The notes beneath the pieces were generated by a model. The model was not told where the DNA came from. It ran no database searches and saw only the letters and a list, made by a program, of their open reading frames with translations. Shown piece by piece: positions 36,296-46,652 of a DNA stretch of 64,000 bases (within the stretch, counting starts at the first letter, position 1; the number at the start of each line of letters is the position of its first letter). Source of the DNA: an uncultured Bacteroidales bacterium (GTDB lineage: Bacteria; Bacteroidota; Bacteroidia; Bacteroidales; UBA932); assembly GCA_944323805.1 (NCBI GenBank), contig CALUTW010000010.1, forward strand, positions 1-64,000, in the 5' to 3' direction. The position numbers were made by a program, and so were the translations under genes.

Positions 36296-37657
36296 ATGAA
36301 AACTTCTTTCCTCTTTTCAGCGACAGCATCCATCCTGGCTTTATGCAGTACCGGCAGCATGTACGGCCAACCATCCGGACAGGAGGAAGCAGGTTACACC
36401 CCGACCAGGGAAAACATGGAGTCAAGGGAACAGTTCAGGGATGACCGCCTCGGAATCTTCATCCACTGGGGCGTATATTCCATGCTTGCCACCGGAGAAT
36501 GGACAATGACAACACGGAATATCGACTACAGGGAATATGCGAAGCTTGCAGGCGGATTCTATCCTGCCGGCTTCAATGCAGAGGAATGGGTGTCGGCCAT
36601 CAAGGCATCCGGCGCAGGATATATCTGTTTCACGACAAGACACCATGACGGCTTCTCGATGTTCGACAGTGCTGTCACAAGCTATGATATCATGGATGCA
36701 TCCCCGTTCAGGAGAGACATAGTTGCAGAGCTCGCTGAAGAATGCCATAGACAGGGTATCGATATACACTTCTACTATTCCCTGATAGACTGGGGGCGCG
36801 AGGACGCTCCGAGAGGACGGACAGGGCTCGGGACAGGGAGACCTGAAGATACCGTTGACAAGGATGCATACTTCGAATTCATGAAAGCTCAGCTTACGGA
36901 GCTGTTGACCGGATATGGTCCTGTACGGGCCATATGGTTCGACGGGCATTGGGACCAGGACCGGAATCCGGATTTCGACTGGAGATATGATGAGCTGTAT
37001 TCTCTCGTGCACTCGCTGCAGCCGGCATGCCTTGTCGGGAACAATCACCACCTGAATCCGTTCCCGGGCGAAGACATCCAGATTTTTGAAAGAGACCTTC
37101 CGGGAGAGAATTCGGCCGGCCTTTCGGGACAGGACGTCAGCCTCGACCTTCCGCTTGAGACATGCCAGACAATGAACGGGATGTGGGGATACAAGATTAC
37201 GGACCAGGATTACAAGTCAGTCCGGACTCTGATCAGATATCTTGCAGGTGCGGCAGGCAGGGATGCGAATCTGCTTCTGAACATCGGGCCACAGCCAGAC
37301 GGAAGGATACCGGACCAGGCATTGGACAGGATGGCCGGCATCGGGGAATGGCTAAGCCGGTACGGGCATACCATATACGGGACCAGAGGAGGGGAAATGA
37401 CACCCCGGGACTGGGGCGTAATGACGCGCAAAGGCAATGTGCGATATGTACATATCATGAACCTTAAGGACAATACGCTTTTCGTCCCCCTTGATTCAGG
37501 GAAGGTCATCAAAGCTGTATGTCTCAATGACGGGACAGAGCCCGGCTTCCTGCAGGACAATGACGGAGTGCTGCTGAAGCTCGGCAGGATTCCGACGGAA
37601 ACAGACATGATTATAGAACTGACCCTTGAAGAAAAGCAGAAAGGCGGTGTGTCATAA
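36296..37657 (+). CDS. Alpha-L-fucosidase (GH29)
   Basis: The 453-residue protein has a signal peptide and a GH29 TIM barrel: RLGIFIHWGVYSML near residue 50, CFTTRHHDGFSMFDS near 115, and the nucleophile Asp216 in AIWFDGHWD. A short C-terminal beta domain follows (VMTRKGNVRYVHIMN to the end). The enzyme removes alpha-linked fucose from glycans with retention of configuration, in the periplasm or at the surface. Linkage preference cannot be set by eye, and the acid/base residue is not conserved enough for me to name. The ATG at 36296 starts the signal peptide. It stands alone next to a tRNA, some 4 kb from the susCD pair. Confidence 0.93.
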   Translation: MKTSFLFSATASILALCSTGSMYGQPSGQEEAGYTPTRENMESREQFRDDRLGIFIHWGVYSMLATGEWTMTTRNIDYREYAKLAGGFYPAGFNAEEWVSAIKASGAGYICFTTRHHDGFSMFDSAVTSYDIMDASPFRRDIVAELAEECHRQGIDIHFYYSLIDWGREDAPRGRTGLGTGRPEDTVDKDAYFEFMKAQLTELLTGYGPVRAIWFDGHWDQDRNPDFDWRYDELYSLVHSLQPACLVGNNHHLNPFPGEDIQIFERDLPGENSAGLSGQDVSLDLPLETCQTMNGMWGYKITDQDYKSVRTLIRYLAGAAGRDANLLLNIGPQPDGRIPDQALDRMAGIGEWLSRYGHTIYGTRGGEMTPRDWGVMTRKGNVRYVHIMNLKDNTLFVPLDSGKVIKAVCLNDGTEPGFLQDNDGVLLKLGRIPTETDMIIELTLEEKQKGGVS

Positions 37658-37709
37658 ATACAAACTGCTGCGCTATTATCGGGATTAGGGCTAAGTCATT
37701 TACGAATAC

Positions 37710-37755
37710 GAAAGAGACTGCGCCAAAATTTATCATTTTGAACACAGTCTCTTTC
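37710..37755. terminator. Long hairpin between the fucosidase and tRNA-Ser
   Basis: GAAAGAGACTG pairs with CAGTCTCTTTC, with a further inner pairing of CAAAAT and ATTTTG. The 11-bp outer stem sits 3 bases from the tRNA 3' end, so it probably ends the tRNA transcript on the minus strand and the fucosidase transcript on the plus strand. Confidence 0.75.
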
Positions 37756-37757
37756 AG

Positions 37758-37845
37758 CGGTGAGAGGGGGATTCGAACCCCCGGTACGGTAATCCCGTAC
37801 GGCAGTTTAGCAAACTGCTGGTTTAAGCCACTCACCCATCTCACC
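37758..37845 (-). tRNA. tRNA-Ser (anticodon GCT)
   Basis: Read on the minus strand, the acceptor stem is GGTGAGA/TCTCACC with discriminator G. The anticodon stem GCAGT/ACTGC holds the loop TTGCTAA (anticodon GCT), a long variable arm (CGTACGGGATTACCGTACC) is present as expected for serine, and the T-arm is GGGGG-TTCGAAT-CCCCC. CCA is not encoded. It reads AGC and AGU codons. Confidence 0.97.
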
Positions 37846-37862
37846 AGGATTCTGACTTAATC

Positions 37863-37916
37863 TTGTCGTCCCGAACCGCACGGAATGCCATGCGGCTATC
37901 CGAATCGGGACGACAA
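37863..37916. repeat. 12-bp perfect inverted repeat upstream of tRNA-Ser
   Basis: TTGTCGTCCCGA (37863-37874) and TCGGGACGACAA (37905-37916) are exact inverted copies, and a second stem CCGCA/TGCGG is nested between them. One arm overlaps the end of the tRNA promoter -7 element. No T-run follows on either strand. It lies just past the end of the hybrid regulator gene and could fold at the 3' end of its mRNA. Confidence 0.7.
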
Positions 37917-37944
37917 AGTTATATCAAAAAGTTCTTATCTCAAA
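37914..37944 (-). promoter_or_regulatory. Promoter of tRNA-Ser
   Basis: On the minus strand TTTG at 37941-37944 and TAACTTTG at 37914-37921 are separated by 19 bases, a full consensus match with the same spacing as the tRNA-Gly promoter. It begins 4 bases after the regulator stop codon. Confidence 0.8.
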
Positions 37945-37947
37945 ATA

Positions 37948-40900
37948 TTATTTCAAAAGCTCATCGATGAACTGACGCGGGGTCTTTCCGTATATTTTCT
38001 TGAAGCACGTACTGAAATATGCCGGCTCGTCAAACCCGACCATGGCAGACACCTCTTTGATCGACCACTTTTTCTCCTTGAAGTATTCAATGGCCCTGTT
38101 CATCCTGACAAGCTTGATGAAATCATTCGGAGTATAACCGGTAATCGCATTGAATTTATTGTACAGCAATGTCCTGCTGAGACCGAGCTCCCTGGACAGG
38201 TCCGAAATGGAGAAATCCTTCTGGGAGATATTATTCCCGATGATTCCGACGGCCTTCGCCAGAAACCTGCTGTCCATACTGTCATTGTCAACGGGATCCT
38301 GATGTCCTATTCCAAGGAATTTATGTCTCATCAGAGCCCGGTTGTGGATGATATTGTCAATCTTCAGCCTGAGATATCCCATGTCAAAAGGCTTCCGGAT
38401 GTAGTCATCCGCACCTGCGGCAAGACCTTCGGACAGACTTTCCCTGTCATCAGAGACGGTAACGAGAATTATCGGTATATGCGAAGTTTCAAACGACGAC
38501 TTGATATTCCTGCACAGCTCGAATCCCGTCATCCGGGGCATCATGGCATCGGAAACCACGATATCCGGGGACATCCTCTGAATCATATCCCATGCCTCCG
38601 CCCCGTCTGAAGCAACGAGAATCTTATAATGGTGCATCAGGGAAAGCTGCATGTATTTACGCAGTTCCGCATTGTCTTCCGCGAGCAGCACAACAATATT
38701 CTTGGGGTCCTGCCCGTCAATAGCATCCATATCGGAAGAAACAGGGATATCGTCTTTATCGAGATTTACCGCACCGGCAAAGGAAGCATTGCCATGCGCA
38801 AAGCCGACTGTAAAACATGTCCCTTTACCGACTGTACTCGATACTGATATCTTGCCCTTGAGCATGGACACATACTGCTTCACTATGATCAGGCCGAGCC
38901 CGGAGCCGAGCTCCTTGCTGTTGATGGCATTGTCTCCACGATAGAACCGGCTGAACAGCTTCTTCTGATCCTTGTCGGATATCCCGATTCCATTATCCCG
39001 GATACTGATTTTCCATGCATCGGGATCGGATACCAGCAACACCTCTATCCTGCCGCCAGACTCCGTATATTTGATTGAATTCGCTATCAGATTTCCAGTA
39101 TCCTGTCCATCTTTTCCTTGTCGAACCATTCCTCGACAGGGGTTTCCGGCAGCGACAGGGTCAGCAGTATATCCTTGTCGCTTGCCGAACTGCTCCATGA
39201 CACCACCTTGTCCTCAAGATACCTTCCGACATCATACCGGCGGACGACAAGCTTCTCCTTATGCTCATATACCTTCTGGAAATCAATCAGCTGGAAAAGC
39301 ATGGCGTTGAGCTTGTCAAGATTGTTGAGTATGAGGTCCATCATGTAATGCATCTTCGGATTGTCAGGAAGGCCTTCCTTAAGATGCCTCAGGGGATTAT
39401 TGATAAGCATGAGCGGTGTACGGATATCATGGGCCGTGTTGACGAAAAAGCGTATTTTCTCTTCTGTCTGCCGCTTGTCAATCCTGTACCGCACATAGAA
39501 CACAATACCTGCGATGATACCCAGAAGCAGGATTATCTCCAGGACCCTCGCCCATGGCCTGTTCCACAATGCCGGCATGATCTCTATCGCAATCGACCTT
39601 TCATCCTGAATCCTATACCCGTCGCCAAGATATCTCAGGCGGAACACATAGCGGCCTGGTTTAAGATTGGTATATCCGGCAATATACCTGTCTCCGTCAT
39701 ATGTATTCCAGTCCGTCTCAAGCCCTTCGAGAATCCAGGAGAAATGACGGTTCCCATGCCTGTTGAAATCTATTGCAGTAAAGCCTATCGAAAAAGAATG
39801 CTGTGAATGGTCCAGCCGGATAATGCCGGTATTGTCAATATGGTCCGTCAGGGGGGAATCCTCGGATGCAGCCGTTACCCGCCTGTTGAACAGGCTGAAA
39901 TTGTCAAAGTAGATGTCTGCCGGCTGGACCGACCTGTCCACATTTTCAGGAAGAAATGACACGATGCCGTCATATGACCCGAAATAGACAGTCCCGTCAG
40001 ACCCTCTTGTCCGGGAAAGCTGCCGGAATCCTCCGGAAAAAATCCCGTCATTCCGCAGTGAAAAATTCACAATCTCCCCCGAATCCATTCCAAGACGCCC
40101 TATCCCTTTCTCCGAACTGTACCAGATATCCCCGCCATTCAGGACCAGTGAATAGACAATATCCGATGCCAGACCTGTATTCTGAGTATAGCGGACTACC
40201 TCATCAGACGAAAGCCGGCATCTGCTGATTCCGTCGCCGTATGTCGCCAGCCACAGGGTGGAATCCCTGCCGATAGCGATGTCGCAGACATACTGGCTGT
40301 ACAGGTTGTCATTGAACGGACATGGCACAGCCTTCAGGTCATCGACATGGCACATGTACACCCCGTCTTCTGATGCAATCAGCATGGTATTGTCATCATA
40401 GCGGACAATATGGTTCGCCTGAGCGACACCGACCCTTGAAAATCTGCCGGTAAGCGGATCAAGGACAGATACCCTGCCTTTCTTGCCACCGGTCCATATC
40501 CTGCCGTAAATGTCCTCGGCGATAGTATATACATAGTCTGTACCTATGGTATTCTCTCCCCCATGAATATAATGCTGAAGGATATTGCCATCACGGTCGA
40601 GCCGGTAAAGTCCGGAAGAATATGTCCCTGCCCATATATTGCCGTGTGCATCTTCATGAAGAGACAGCACATTCCTTCCATGCAGCATGGTGCGCCATCC
40701 GTCCTGTCCGGGCACGCGGACCTTGATGTCATTGTCGGTAGCCACCCAAAGCGAACCGTCTCCGGTCTCGATCAGACAGCATGCCTGGCGGCTCCTGCGA
40801 TGCCCTCCTCCCATGGAAAGCATGTGGAACGGGCTGCTGTCCTCCTCAATCACATTGACCCCGTCAGAAAAGGTGGCAATCCATATCTCCCCCTCATGCC

Positions 40901-41816
40901 TGTCCGACGGGTATATCCCATAGACAGCGTCTCCGGCTATCCTGAAAGGCGGATTTGCAGACTTGTTAAAGACAGAGACAATATCATCCTGCTCCCTGTC
41001 ATATATGCAGAGCCCCATTCCGTCTGTTCCGAGAAGGAGCCGGCCATGGCTGTCCATATTTATTGTCAGGACAGGATGTTCATCAAGAAGTCTGCCTGTC
41101 ATCTTTTCCAGATTCCCGGAATTCCCGTCAAGCCTGAACAGCCCTTTTCCCGAAGTACCTATCCAAAGCCTGTCCCCATCAAGGAATGCAGTTTCTATCC
41201 TGGTCCCCAATTCTTGAATCCGGTCTTGCGGGACAAGGAATTCTGTCCTTGACGTATTCATGTCCATACAGACTATACGGTCTACGGCCACAATTATCAT
41301 TTCGCTGTCATTCCTGTCTATCAGCTTCCTTATATCCGCACCCCGGGCTTTCTCATTATCGGCATGGACAAATTTCCCCTCAGTATCGAAATACCCGAAA
41401 AGGGCCTTTCCAGCCACCCAGAGCCTCCCGTATCTGTCAAAGTGGACCGTCCCTATCCAGTGTTCAAGGTCCGCGTACAGTTCAAACCCGTCTACTGACT
41501 CCTGATACCTGTAGATGGTCCCGTTGTCGGTATATGCCCAAAGAAGCGAATCCCTGTCCATTTCCAGATAGATAGACCTTATAGGGGATTTGTCCTTTGA
41601 CAGGATAGAGACGGGGTAATGCTTGAAATCGTGCCCGTCATACCGGTCGACTCCGAACCTGGTGGAAATCCATATGAATCCTTTCCTGTCCCGGACAACA
41701 CTGAATGTCTGCCGGCCACCAAGACCTTCATCTGTTCCGAGATGAAAAACCTCCTGGCCGGATGCCCGGAACAGCGACATCAGAATCAGGACACAGATTA
41801 TTCCTGCCCGCTTCAT
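37948..41816 (-). pseudogene. Hybrid two-component system regulator of the polysaccharide locus, split by a frameshift
   Basis: The first frame (41816-39087, 909 residues) encodes a signal peptide, two-component-regulator propeller repeats (GFIWISTRFGVDRYDG, GRLWVAG, GDIWYSSEKGIGRL), a Y_Y_Y domain, a transmembrane helix (~780-800) and a HisKA domain with the phosphorylated His in NTAHDIRTPL. It stops inside the ATPase domain. The remainder continues in another frame to 37948: HATPase_c (DNGIGISDKD, GSGLGLIIVK), a receiver domain (VVLLAEDN, VVSDAMMPRMTG) and an AraC-type helix-turn-helix (FSISDLSRELGLSRTLLYNKF, GFDEPAYFSTCFKKIYG as landmarks). Adding one A to the run at 39092-39094 restores ENLIANSIKYT, the normal N-box, and gives one protein of about 1289 residues. 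Intact, it would sense an oligosaccharide in the periplasm and activate the divergent susC operon. Confidence 0.9.
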
Positions 41817-42030
41817 TTTCTGATTATTAATTTTTTTTGATAAATATAATCATTAATTCCCCTTATAAAATCATTCATTACACATCTGATTCTTTCTTAT
41901 GGATTAGATTATAATTCTTATGAAAAATTCTATAACAGGGGAAACAGCAATAGGAATAACTTTGAAAAAGAACCCGCATGCCAGCATGCATACCACTAAT
42001 AACTATTTTCAGACACTAAACTCTATTACC
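41817..42030. promoter_or_regulatory. Divergent control region between the hybrid regulator and susC
   Basis: This 214-bp region is very A/T-rich near the regulator and contains an exact -7 element TAACTTTG at 41957-41964 for susC. No matching -33 TTG is seen, as is common for promoters that need an activator. The susC leader would be about 60 bases. I found no convincing repeated operator half-sites by eye. An in-frame ATG at 41920 lies before the -7 element and is rejected. Confidence 0.55.
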
Positions 42031-44991
42031 ATGCGAAAAAAGTATTTCCTGCTTTGCCTTGCCATCTTTACCGGGATGGCAACCGTATCGGCAGCTGCAG
42101 ACGGCCTGCCGGTAAAAGGACAGGTCACTGATGAAAACGGGACTCCGCTTGCCGGGGTAGCCGTCTTTACTGACGACATGTCTGCCGGAACCACGACTTC
42201 GGCCGACGGGACATTCCGGATGGAAGTCCCTTCAGAAAATTCCACTCTCACATTCTCCTGCCTCGGATACAATGATGTCCGGCAGAAAGTCGGGATGAAA
42301 AGCGACTTTCTGATTACCATGGAGGAAAGCAACAGCATGCTCGACGAAGTGGTCGTTGTCGGTTTCGGCACACAGCTGAGAAAAGATATCGTCGGCTCGA
42401 TTGCTTCCGTCTCTGCAGACGAAATCCGGTCATCCGGAGAAAGCAATGTCCTCGAATCCCTGCAGGGCTCCGTTCCAGGATTGAGAATCGACATTCCTTC
42501 TTCTCCTACGGCCGAACCTACAGTACGTGTCAGAGGACTCAATTCGCTGTCATCGGACAATACACCTCTGTACATCGTGGACGGAGTGCCTTATGAAGAC
42601 ATGCAGTCCCTGAACCCGAATGATATCCAGTCGGTCGAGGTGCTCAAAGATGCGTCGGCAGCGGCAATCTACGGTTCCAGGGCCGCAAACGGGGTCATCC
42701 TCATCACAACGAACAGAAGCCGCGGAGGCGAGACAATAGTCAATGCATCATTCACTTATTCAATGCAGAACCTTGCAAAAGACCCGGACCTGATGACCGG
42801 GGCCGAATATATTGCATACAAGATGGAATGTGCAAGGACAAAAGGAACTTCCACGGAGATTGCCGACCTGCTTACAGGGGCTGAATACCAGCAATATCTG
42901 AAAGGTCTTGAAATCGATCCGTTCAAAATGATGACGCACCGCAACGCCCCGATGTACGAAGCGTCGCTGTCTGTGCAGGGAGGCGATGATGTACGTTATT
43001 ATGTAGGGGCGAACTATACCGACAGGGATGGCCTTGTACGCGGGACAGGATTTCAAAGGGTATCGATACGGAGCAACCTGGATGCAGACCTGGGCAAATA
43101 TGTGACATTGTCCAACAGCACCAATATCTATCAGAAGGACTCCGATGATATCGACGGGGGCGATTACGGGCTCGGTGCCATGTACCGTCTTTCCCCGTAC
43201 TCGGTAATGTACAATGAAGACGGCACACATGCAATCAGCCCGATGGCGGACGACCCTCTGTTCGGTAATCCTCTGAGCGATGCCTATGATATACCCAAGA
43301 TGAACAGGACAAGGGGCATAGGCAGCATCACGACTCTTAAGGTGGACATCCCTCACGTGCAGGGGCTTTCCGTATCCGGCAAATTTGCATTTGACTGGAG
43401 AAACTGGACTCTAGGCAGATATGCCCCTGAAACAACGAAAGAAGGACAGGGCGCAGCCACCGCCACAAGAAAATACACCAATACCTCGAAATGGTATGCC
43501 GAGGCTCTCGTGGCATACAGGAATAATTTCGGCAAGCACAATATCGACCTTACCGCCATGTTCAGCGCCGAATCCAGGGAACAGGAGGGACAGAACCAGG
43601 AGGCATCGGGACTCTCCACCGATGATTATCTCTGGTACCAGCCCGAAACAGCATCCAACCCTGTCATCCTCACTACGAGCTACAATCTGACAAGGAATGT
43701 GGGAATGATGTTCAGGGCCAACTACAACTATGACAACCGATATTATGCCACATTTACGGTACGGCGGGACGCATTCTCCGGATTTTCAGAAAACATGAAG
43801 TGGGCGACATTCCCTTCAGGAGCTGTCGCATGGAGAATCAGTGAAGAAGATTTCCTCAAGGGTGTCCGCAACATAGATAATCTCAAGCTCAGGGTATCAT
43901 ACGGAGAACTCGGGAATCAGGCCATCAGTGCATACGAGACCCTTGCCAAGATATCCAATGAAGCAGCCCATACTTTCGGGAAAGACAAGTATCTCGGATA
44001 CAAGGTGTCTTCCCTGCCGTCAAGCCTCAAATGGGAGACTACCGCCACCCTGAATGTCGGGCTGGATTTCGGGTTCTTCTCAAACAGGCTCTTCGGCTCC
44101 GTCGAATGGTATAACAGCATTACCCGCGACCTGCTCGTCGAAAGAAGCATCCCCTCGATGCTCGGACAGGCTTCAATGTGGACGAATTCATGCAAGGTAC
44201 AGAATACGGGATTCGAAGTAAGCCTTACCGGAGTCCCGGTACAGACAAAGAACTGGGAATGGTCCGTCGGAGTCAATTTCTCATACGATGACAACAACAT
44301 CCTCGAAATCTACGGCGAAAAAAAGGATGATACCGGAAACAAATGGTTCATCGGACAGCCTATAGGCGTTGTCTACACACAGAAATGCATAGGAATCTGG
44401 CAGCAGGATGAAGCAGAAGAGGCTGCAAAATACGGATGTGAACCGGGATACCCTAAAATCGAAGATATCGGAGGCGGAGAAGACGGAGGCCCCGATGGCA
44501 AGATAGACGACAATGACCGTCAGATCATAGGAACGACTGTGCCGCCATACCTTCTCGGACTCAGGACATCCCTGAGATGGAAAGACCTTACCCTCACGAT
44601 TGTCGCGAACGGGGCTTTCGGACATGTAAAGCAGGCCTCATACAAGTATCTTGACGACGGGAGATTCAGGAACTTCAATATTACCGGTTACTGGACTCCG
44701 GAAAACCCGTCAAATACCCATATGAGACCTGGTATCAATCCGGAATACACCGGCTCCCTCTATGTATACAAGGCCGACTGGTTCAAGATCAAGAACATCA
44801 CTCTCAGCTATAATCTTCCTGCGAAACTGCTGGAAAGACAGTCATTCATCCGCTCATGCCAGTTCTATGTCACGATGCAGGACTGGTTCTCATTCTATGA
44901 TTTTCCTTTCGTAGACCCTGAAACAGGTACGGATATCGGAAGCTATCCAAGTGCAAAGCAGTTCAAGTTAGGTGTCAACATATCATTTTAA
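42031..44991 (+). CDS. SusC/RagA-family TonB-dependent glycan transporter
   Basis: The 986-residue protein has a signal peptide (MRKKYFLLCLAIF, cleavage near AAADGLP), a CarboxypepD_reg-like domain (VKGQVTDENGTPLAGVAVF, residues ~25-100), the plug with the SusC signature (SVEVLKDASAAAIYGSRAANGVILITT; landmark LKDASAAAIYGSRAANG) and a full barrel ending LGVNISF. It imports oligosaccharides across the outer membrane with SusD as lid. It is the first gene of a susC-susD-GH5-GH2 operon and is followed after 12 bases by susD. Substrate is inferred only from the enzymes. Confidence 0.95.
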   Translation: MRKKYFLLCLAIFTGMATVSAAADGLPVKGQVTDENGTPLAGVAVFTDDMSAGTTTSADGTFRMEVPSENSTLTFSCLGYNDVRQKVGMKSDFLITMEESNSMLDEVVVVGFGTQLRKDIVGSIASVSADEIRSSGESNVLESLQGSVPGLRIDIPSSPTAEPTVRVRGLNSLSSDNTPLYIVDGVPYEDMQSLNPNDIQSVEVLKDASAAAIYGSRAANGVILITTNRSRGGETIVNASFTYSMQNLAKDPDLMTGAEYIAYKMECARTKGTSTEIADLLTGAEYQQYLKGLEIDPFKMMTHRNAPMYEASLSVQGGDDVRYYVGANYTDRDGLVRGTGFQRVSIRSNLDADLGKYVTLSNSTNIYQKDSDDIDGGDYGLGAMYRLSPYSVMYNEDGTHAISPMADDPLFGNPLSDAYDIPKMNRTRGIGSITTLKVDIPHVQGLSVSGKFAFDWRNWTLGRYAPETTKEGQGAATATRKYTNTSKWYAEALVAYRNNFGKHNIDLTAMFSAESREQEGQNQEASGLSTDDYLWYQPETASNPVILTTSYNLTRNVGMMFRANYNYDNRYYATFTVRRDAFSGFSENMKWATFPSGAVAWRISEEDFLKGVRNIDNLKLRVSYGELGNQAISAYETLAKISNEAAHTFGKDKYLGYKVSSLPSSLKWETTATLNVGLDFGFFSNRLFGSVEWYNSITRDLLVERSIPSMLGQASMWTNSCKVQNTGFEVSLTGVPVQTKNWEWSVGVNFSYDDNNILEIYGEKKDDTGNKWFIGQPIGVVYTQKCIGIWQQDEAEEAAKYGCEPGYPKIEDIGGGEDGGPDGKIDDNDRQIIGTTVPPYLLGLRTSLRWKDLTLTIVANGAFGHVKQASYKYLDDGRFRNFNITGYWTPENPSNTHMRPGINPEYTGSLYVYKADWFKIKNITLSYNLPAKLLERQSFIRSCQFYVTMQDWFSFYDFPFVDPETGTDIGSYPSAKQFKLGVNISF

Positions 44992-45003
44992 CGCATTCCC
45001 ATC

Positions 45004-46638
45004 ATGAAAAAGTACAGCATTATAATACTTTGCGGCATCCTCATGTCCTCCTGCTCGGATTTCCTGCAGGAAGAGCCGCACACATTCCTGAGTCCGGAGG
45101 TGGCATATACCACTGAGGACGGGCTCGACAAGGCCACTGTAGGCCTTTACGACCTGCTGGCATATCCGTTCTGGGGCAACAGCAACTTCGGGGCTATCGG
45201 AGGAATCTGGTACGCAGGAAGCGATATCTGCGAAGCATCAGACCAGGGGGCATACGGAGTACAGGCAATCAACAACCTCCAGTTTACCAGTCAGTCTGCG
45301 GAAATAAAAAGGATGTGGGACTGGTACTACAAGATACTGACGAATGCCCAGATGATAATTACCTACAGCGAACAGATGGACTGGACCGACACGGCCCTCG
45401 GAGAAAGAGTAAAGGGAGAAGGATATTTTTTCAGGGGATTTGCCCATCTGTACCTGACACAATTCTTCGGGGACATACCCGTGATTGACAGGGTATATTC
45501 TGAAGTTAAGCTCGACTGGGAGCGCACCCCTAAGGAAAAGGTAATGGAACTTGTGATAGACGACCTGTCCAGGGCTGAAGAGTATCTTCCTAACGAACAA
45601 TGGCAGGGCCAGCAGGGCAGGGTCACAAAAGGGACGGCGCAGCATCTCCTTGCCTATGCCTATCTGTGCAACGGGGACTGGCATGAGGCGGAACTTGCAG
45701 GCAAGAGGGTAATTGAATCCGGCAATTACAGCCTGATGACTGAAAGGTTCGGAGCAGATGCCGCAGAAGCCGACAAGAACGTATTCTGGGACCTGTTCCA
45801 GAACGGAAGCCACAACAGGGACTCCGGTAACAGGGAAGGCCTGCTTGTAATACAGAACGAGGATACCGCACAGCATCCTGAGATAGTTTCAGGCGATTCC
45901 AATCCGGATTTCTATGCCTTGTTCATAAGGTTCTTCTATTCCGAGTACTACGGAAGCAGCCGGGTAGGAAACGAAAGCGATGAGATATGCCTCAAGTACG
46001 GCGGGCGCGGCAAAGGCTATATCCTTGCCACAAGATACTGGCTCGAAGACCTGTTCACTGACCCGGGAGATGTGCGCGGCAAGGAACCTTGCGTGCAGCG
46101 GACCTTCTATAAGGAATCCGACGGGACTCTGCTGATGGACTGGGACACGGCCACAGACCAGGAAAAGGAAGATGCCGGCAGGCTGCTGCGCCCATATCCG
46201 AGGAAATGGGACTGGGACGGGGATTCCCGTGTCGGAGGATTCAACGGACGCGATGCAACAACACGCGACTTCTATCTGTACCGGCTTGCCGAAACATACC
46301 TGATAGTAGCCGAAGCACTGTACAGGCAAGGCAATTCAAGTACGGTAGACGGGGCTGCATATTACATCAATGAAGTCCGCAAACGTGCAGGTGCGGCTCC
46401 GATATCGGATTCCGAAGTGGACATTGATTTCATCCTTGACGAAAGGGCGCGGGAACTCTATGGAGAGATTCCGAGAAGGATAGACCTTACCCGTACGGGC
46501 AAATATGTGGAACGGGTAAACAAATACAATACAGGTGTCAATGGAGGAGTTACCGAAAGATACAATCTTCTCCCTATCCCGCAGGAAATAATAGACCTCA
46601 ACATCGACAAGGTCATGGAAAACAACGAAGGATGGTAA
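45004..46638 (+). CDS. SusD/RagB-family glycan-binding lipoprotein
   Basis: The 544-residue protein has a lipobox (LMSSC near residue 17) followed by SDFLQEEP, the usual SusD start, helical TPR-like segments (GEGYFFRGFAHLYLTQFFGDIPVI) and the C-terminal signature with YRLAETYLIVAEALYRQGN, INEVRKRAG and LDERARELYGE. It sits on the SusC barrel at the cell surface and captures glycan. Its end overlaps the stretch just upstream of the GH5 start, which lies 14 bases after its stop. Confidence 0.95.
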   Translation: MKKYSIIILCGILMSSCSDFLQEEPHTFLSPEVAYTTEDGLDKATVGLYDLLAYPFWGNSNFGAIGGIWYAGSDICEASDQGAYGVQAINNLQFTSQSAEIKRMWDWYYKILTNAQMIITYSEQMDWTDTALGERVKGEGYFFRGFAHLYLTQFFGDIPVIDRVYSEVKLDWERTPKEKVMELVIDDLSRAEEYLPNEQWQGQQGRVTKGTAQHLLAYAYLCNGDWHEAELAGKRVIESGNYSLMTERFGADAAEADKNVFWDLFQNGSHNRDSGNREGLLVIQNEDTAQHPEIVSGDSNPDFYALFIRFFYSEYYGSSRVGNESDEICLKYGGRGKGYILATRYWLEDLFTDPGDVRGKEPCVQRTFYKESDGTLLMDWDTATDQEKEDAGRLLRPYPRKWDWDGDSRVGGFNGRDATTRDFYLYRLAETYLIVAEALYRQGNSSTVDGAAYYINEVRKRAGAAPISDSEVDIDFILDERARELYGEIPRRIDLTRTGKYVERVNKYNTGVNGGVTERYNLLPIPQEIIDLNIDKVMENNEGW

Positions 46639-46652
46639 CAAATATAAAATCA

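Noticed and set aside
37758..37845. tRNA-Ser as attachment site of an integrated island
   Set aside because: I found no second copy of the tRNA 3' end and no integrase in the window.
39087..39100. Programmed ribosomal frameshifting in the hybrid regulator
   Set aside because: No XXXYYYZ slippery heptamer is present at the junction, and this protein family is normally encoded in one frame.
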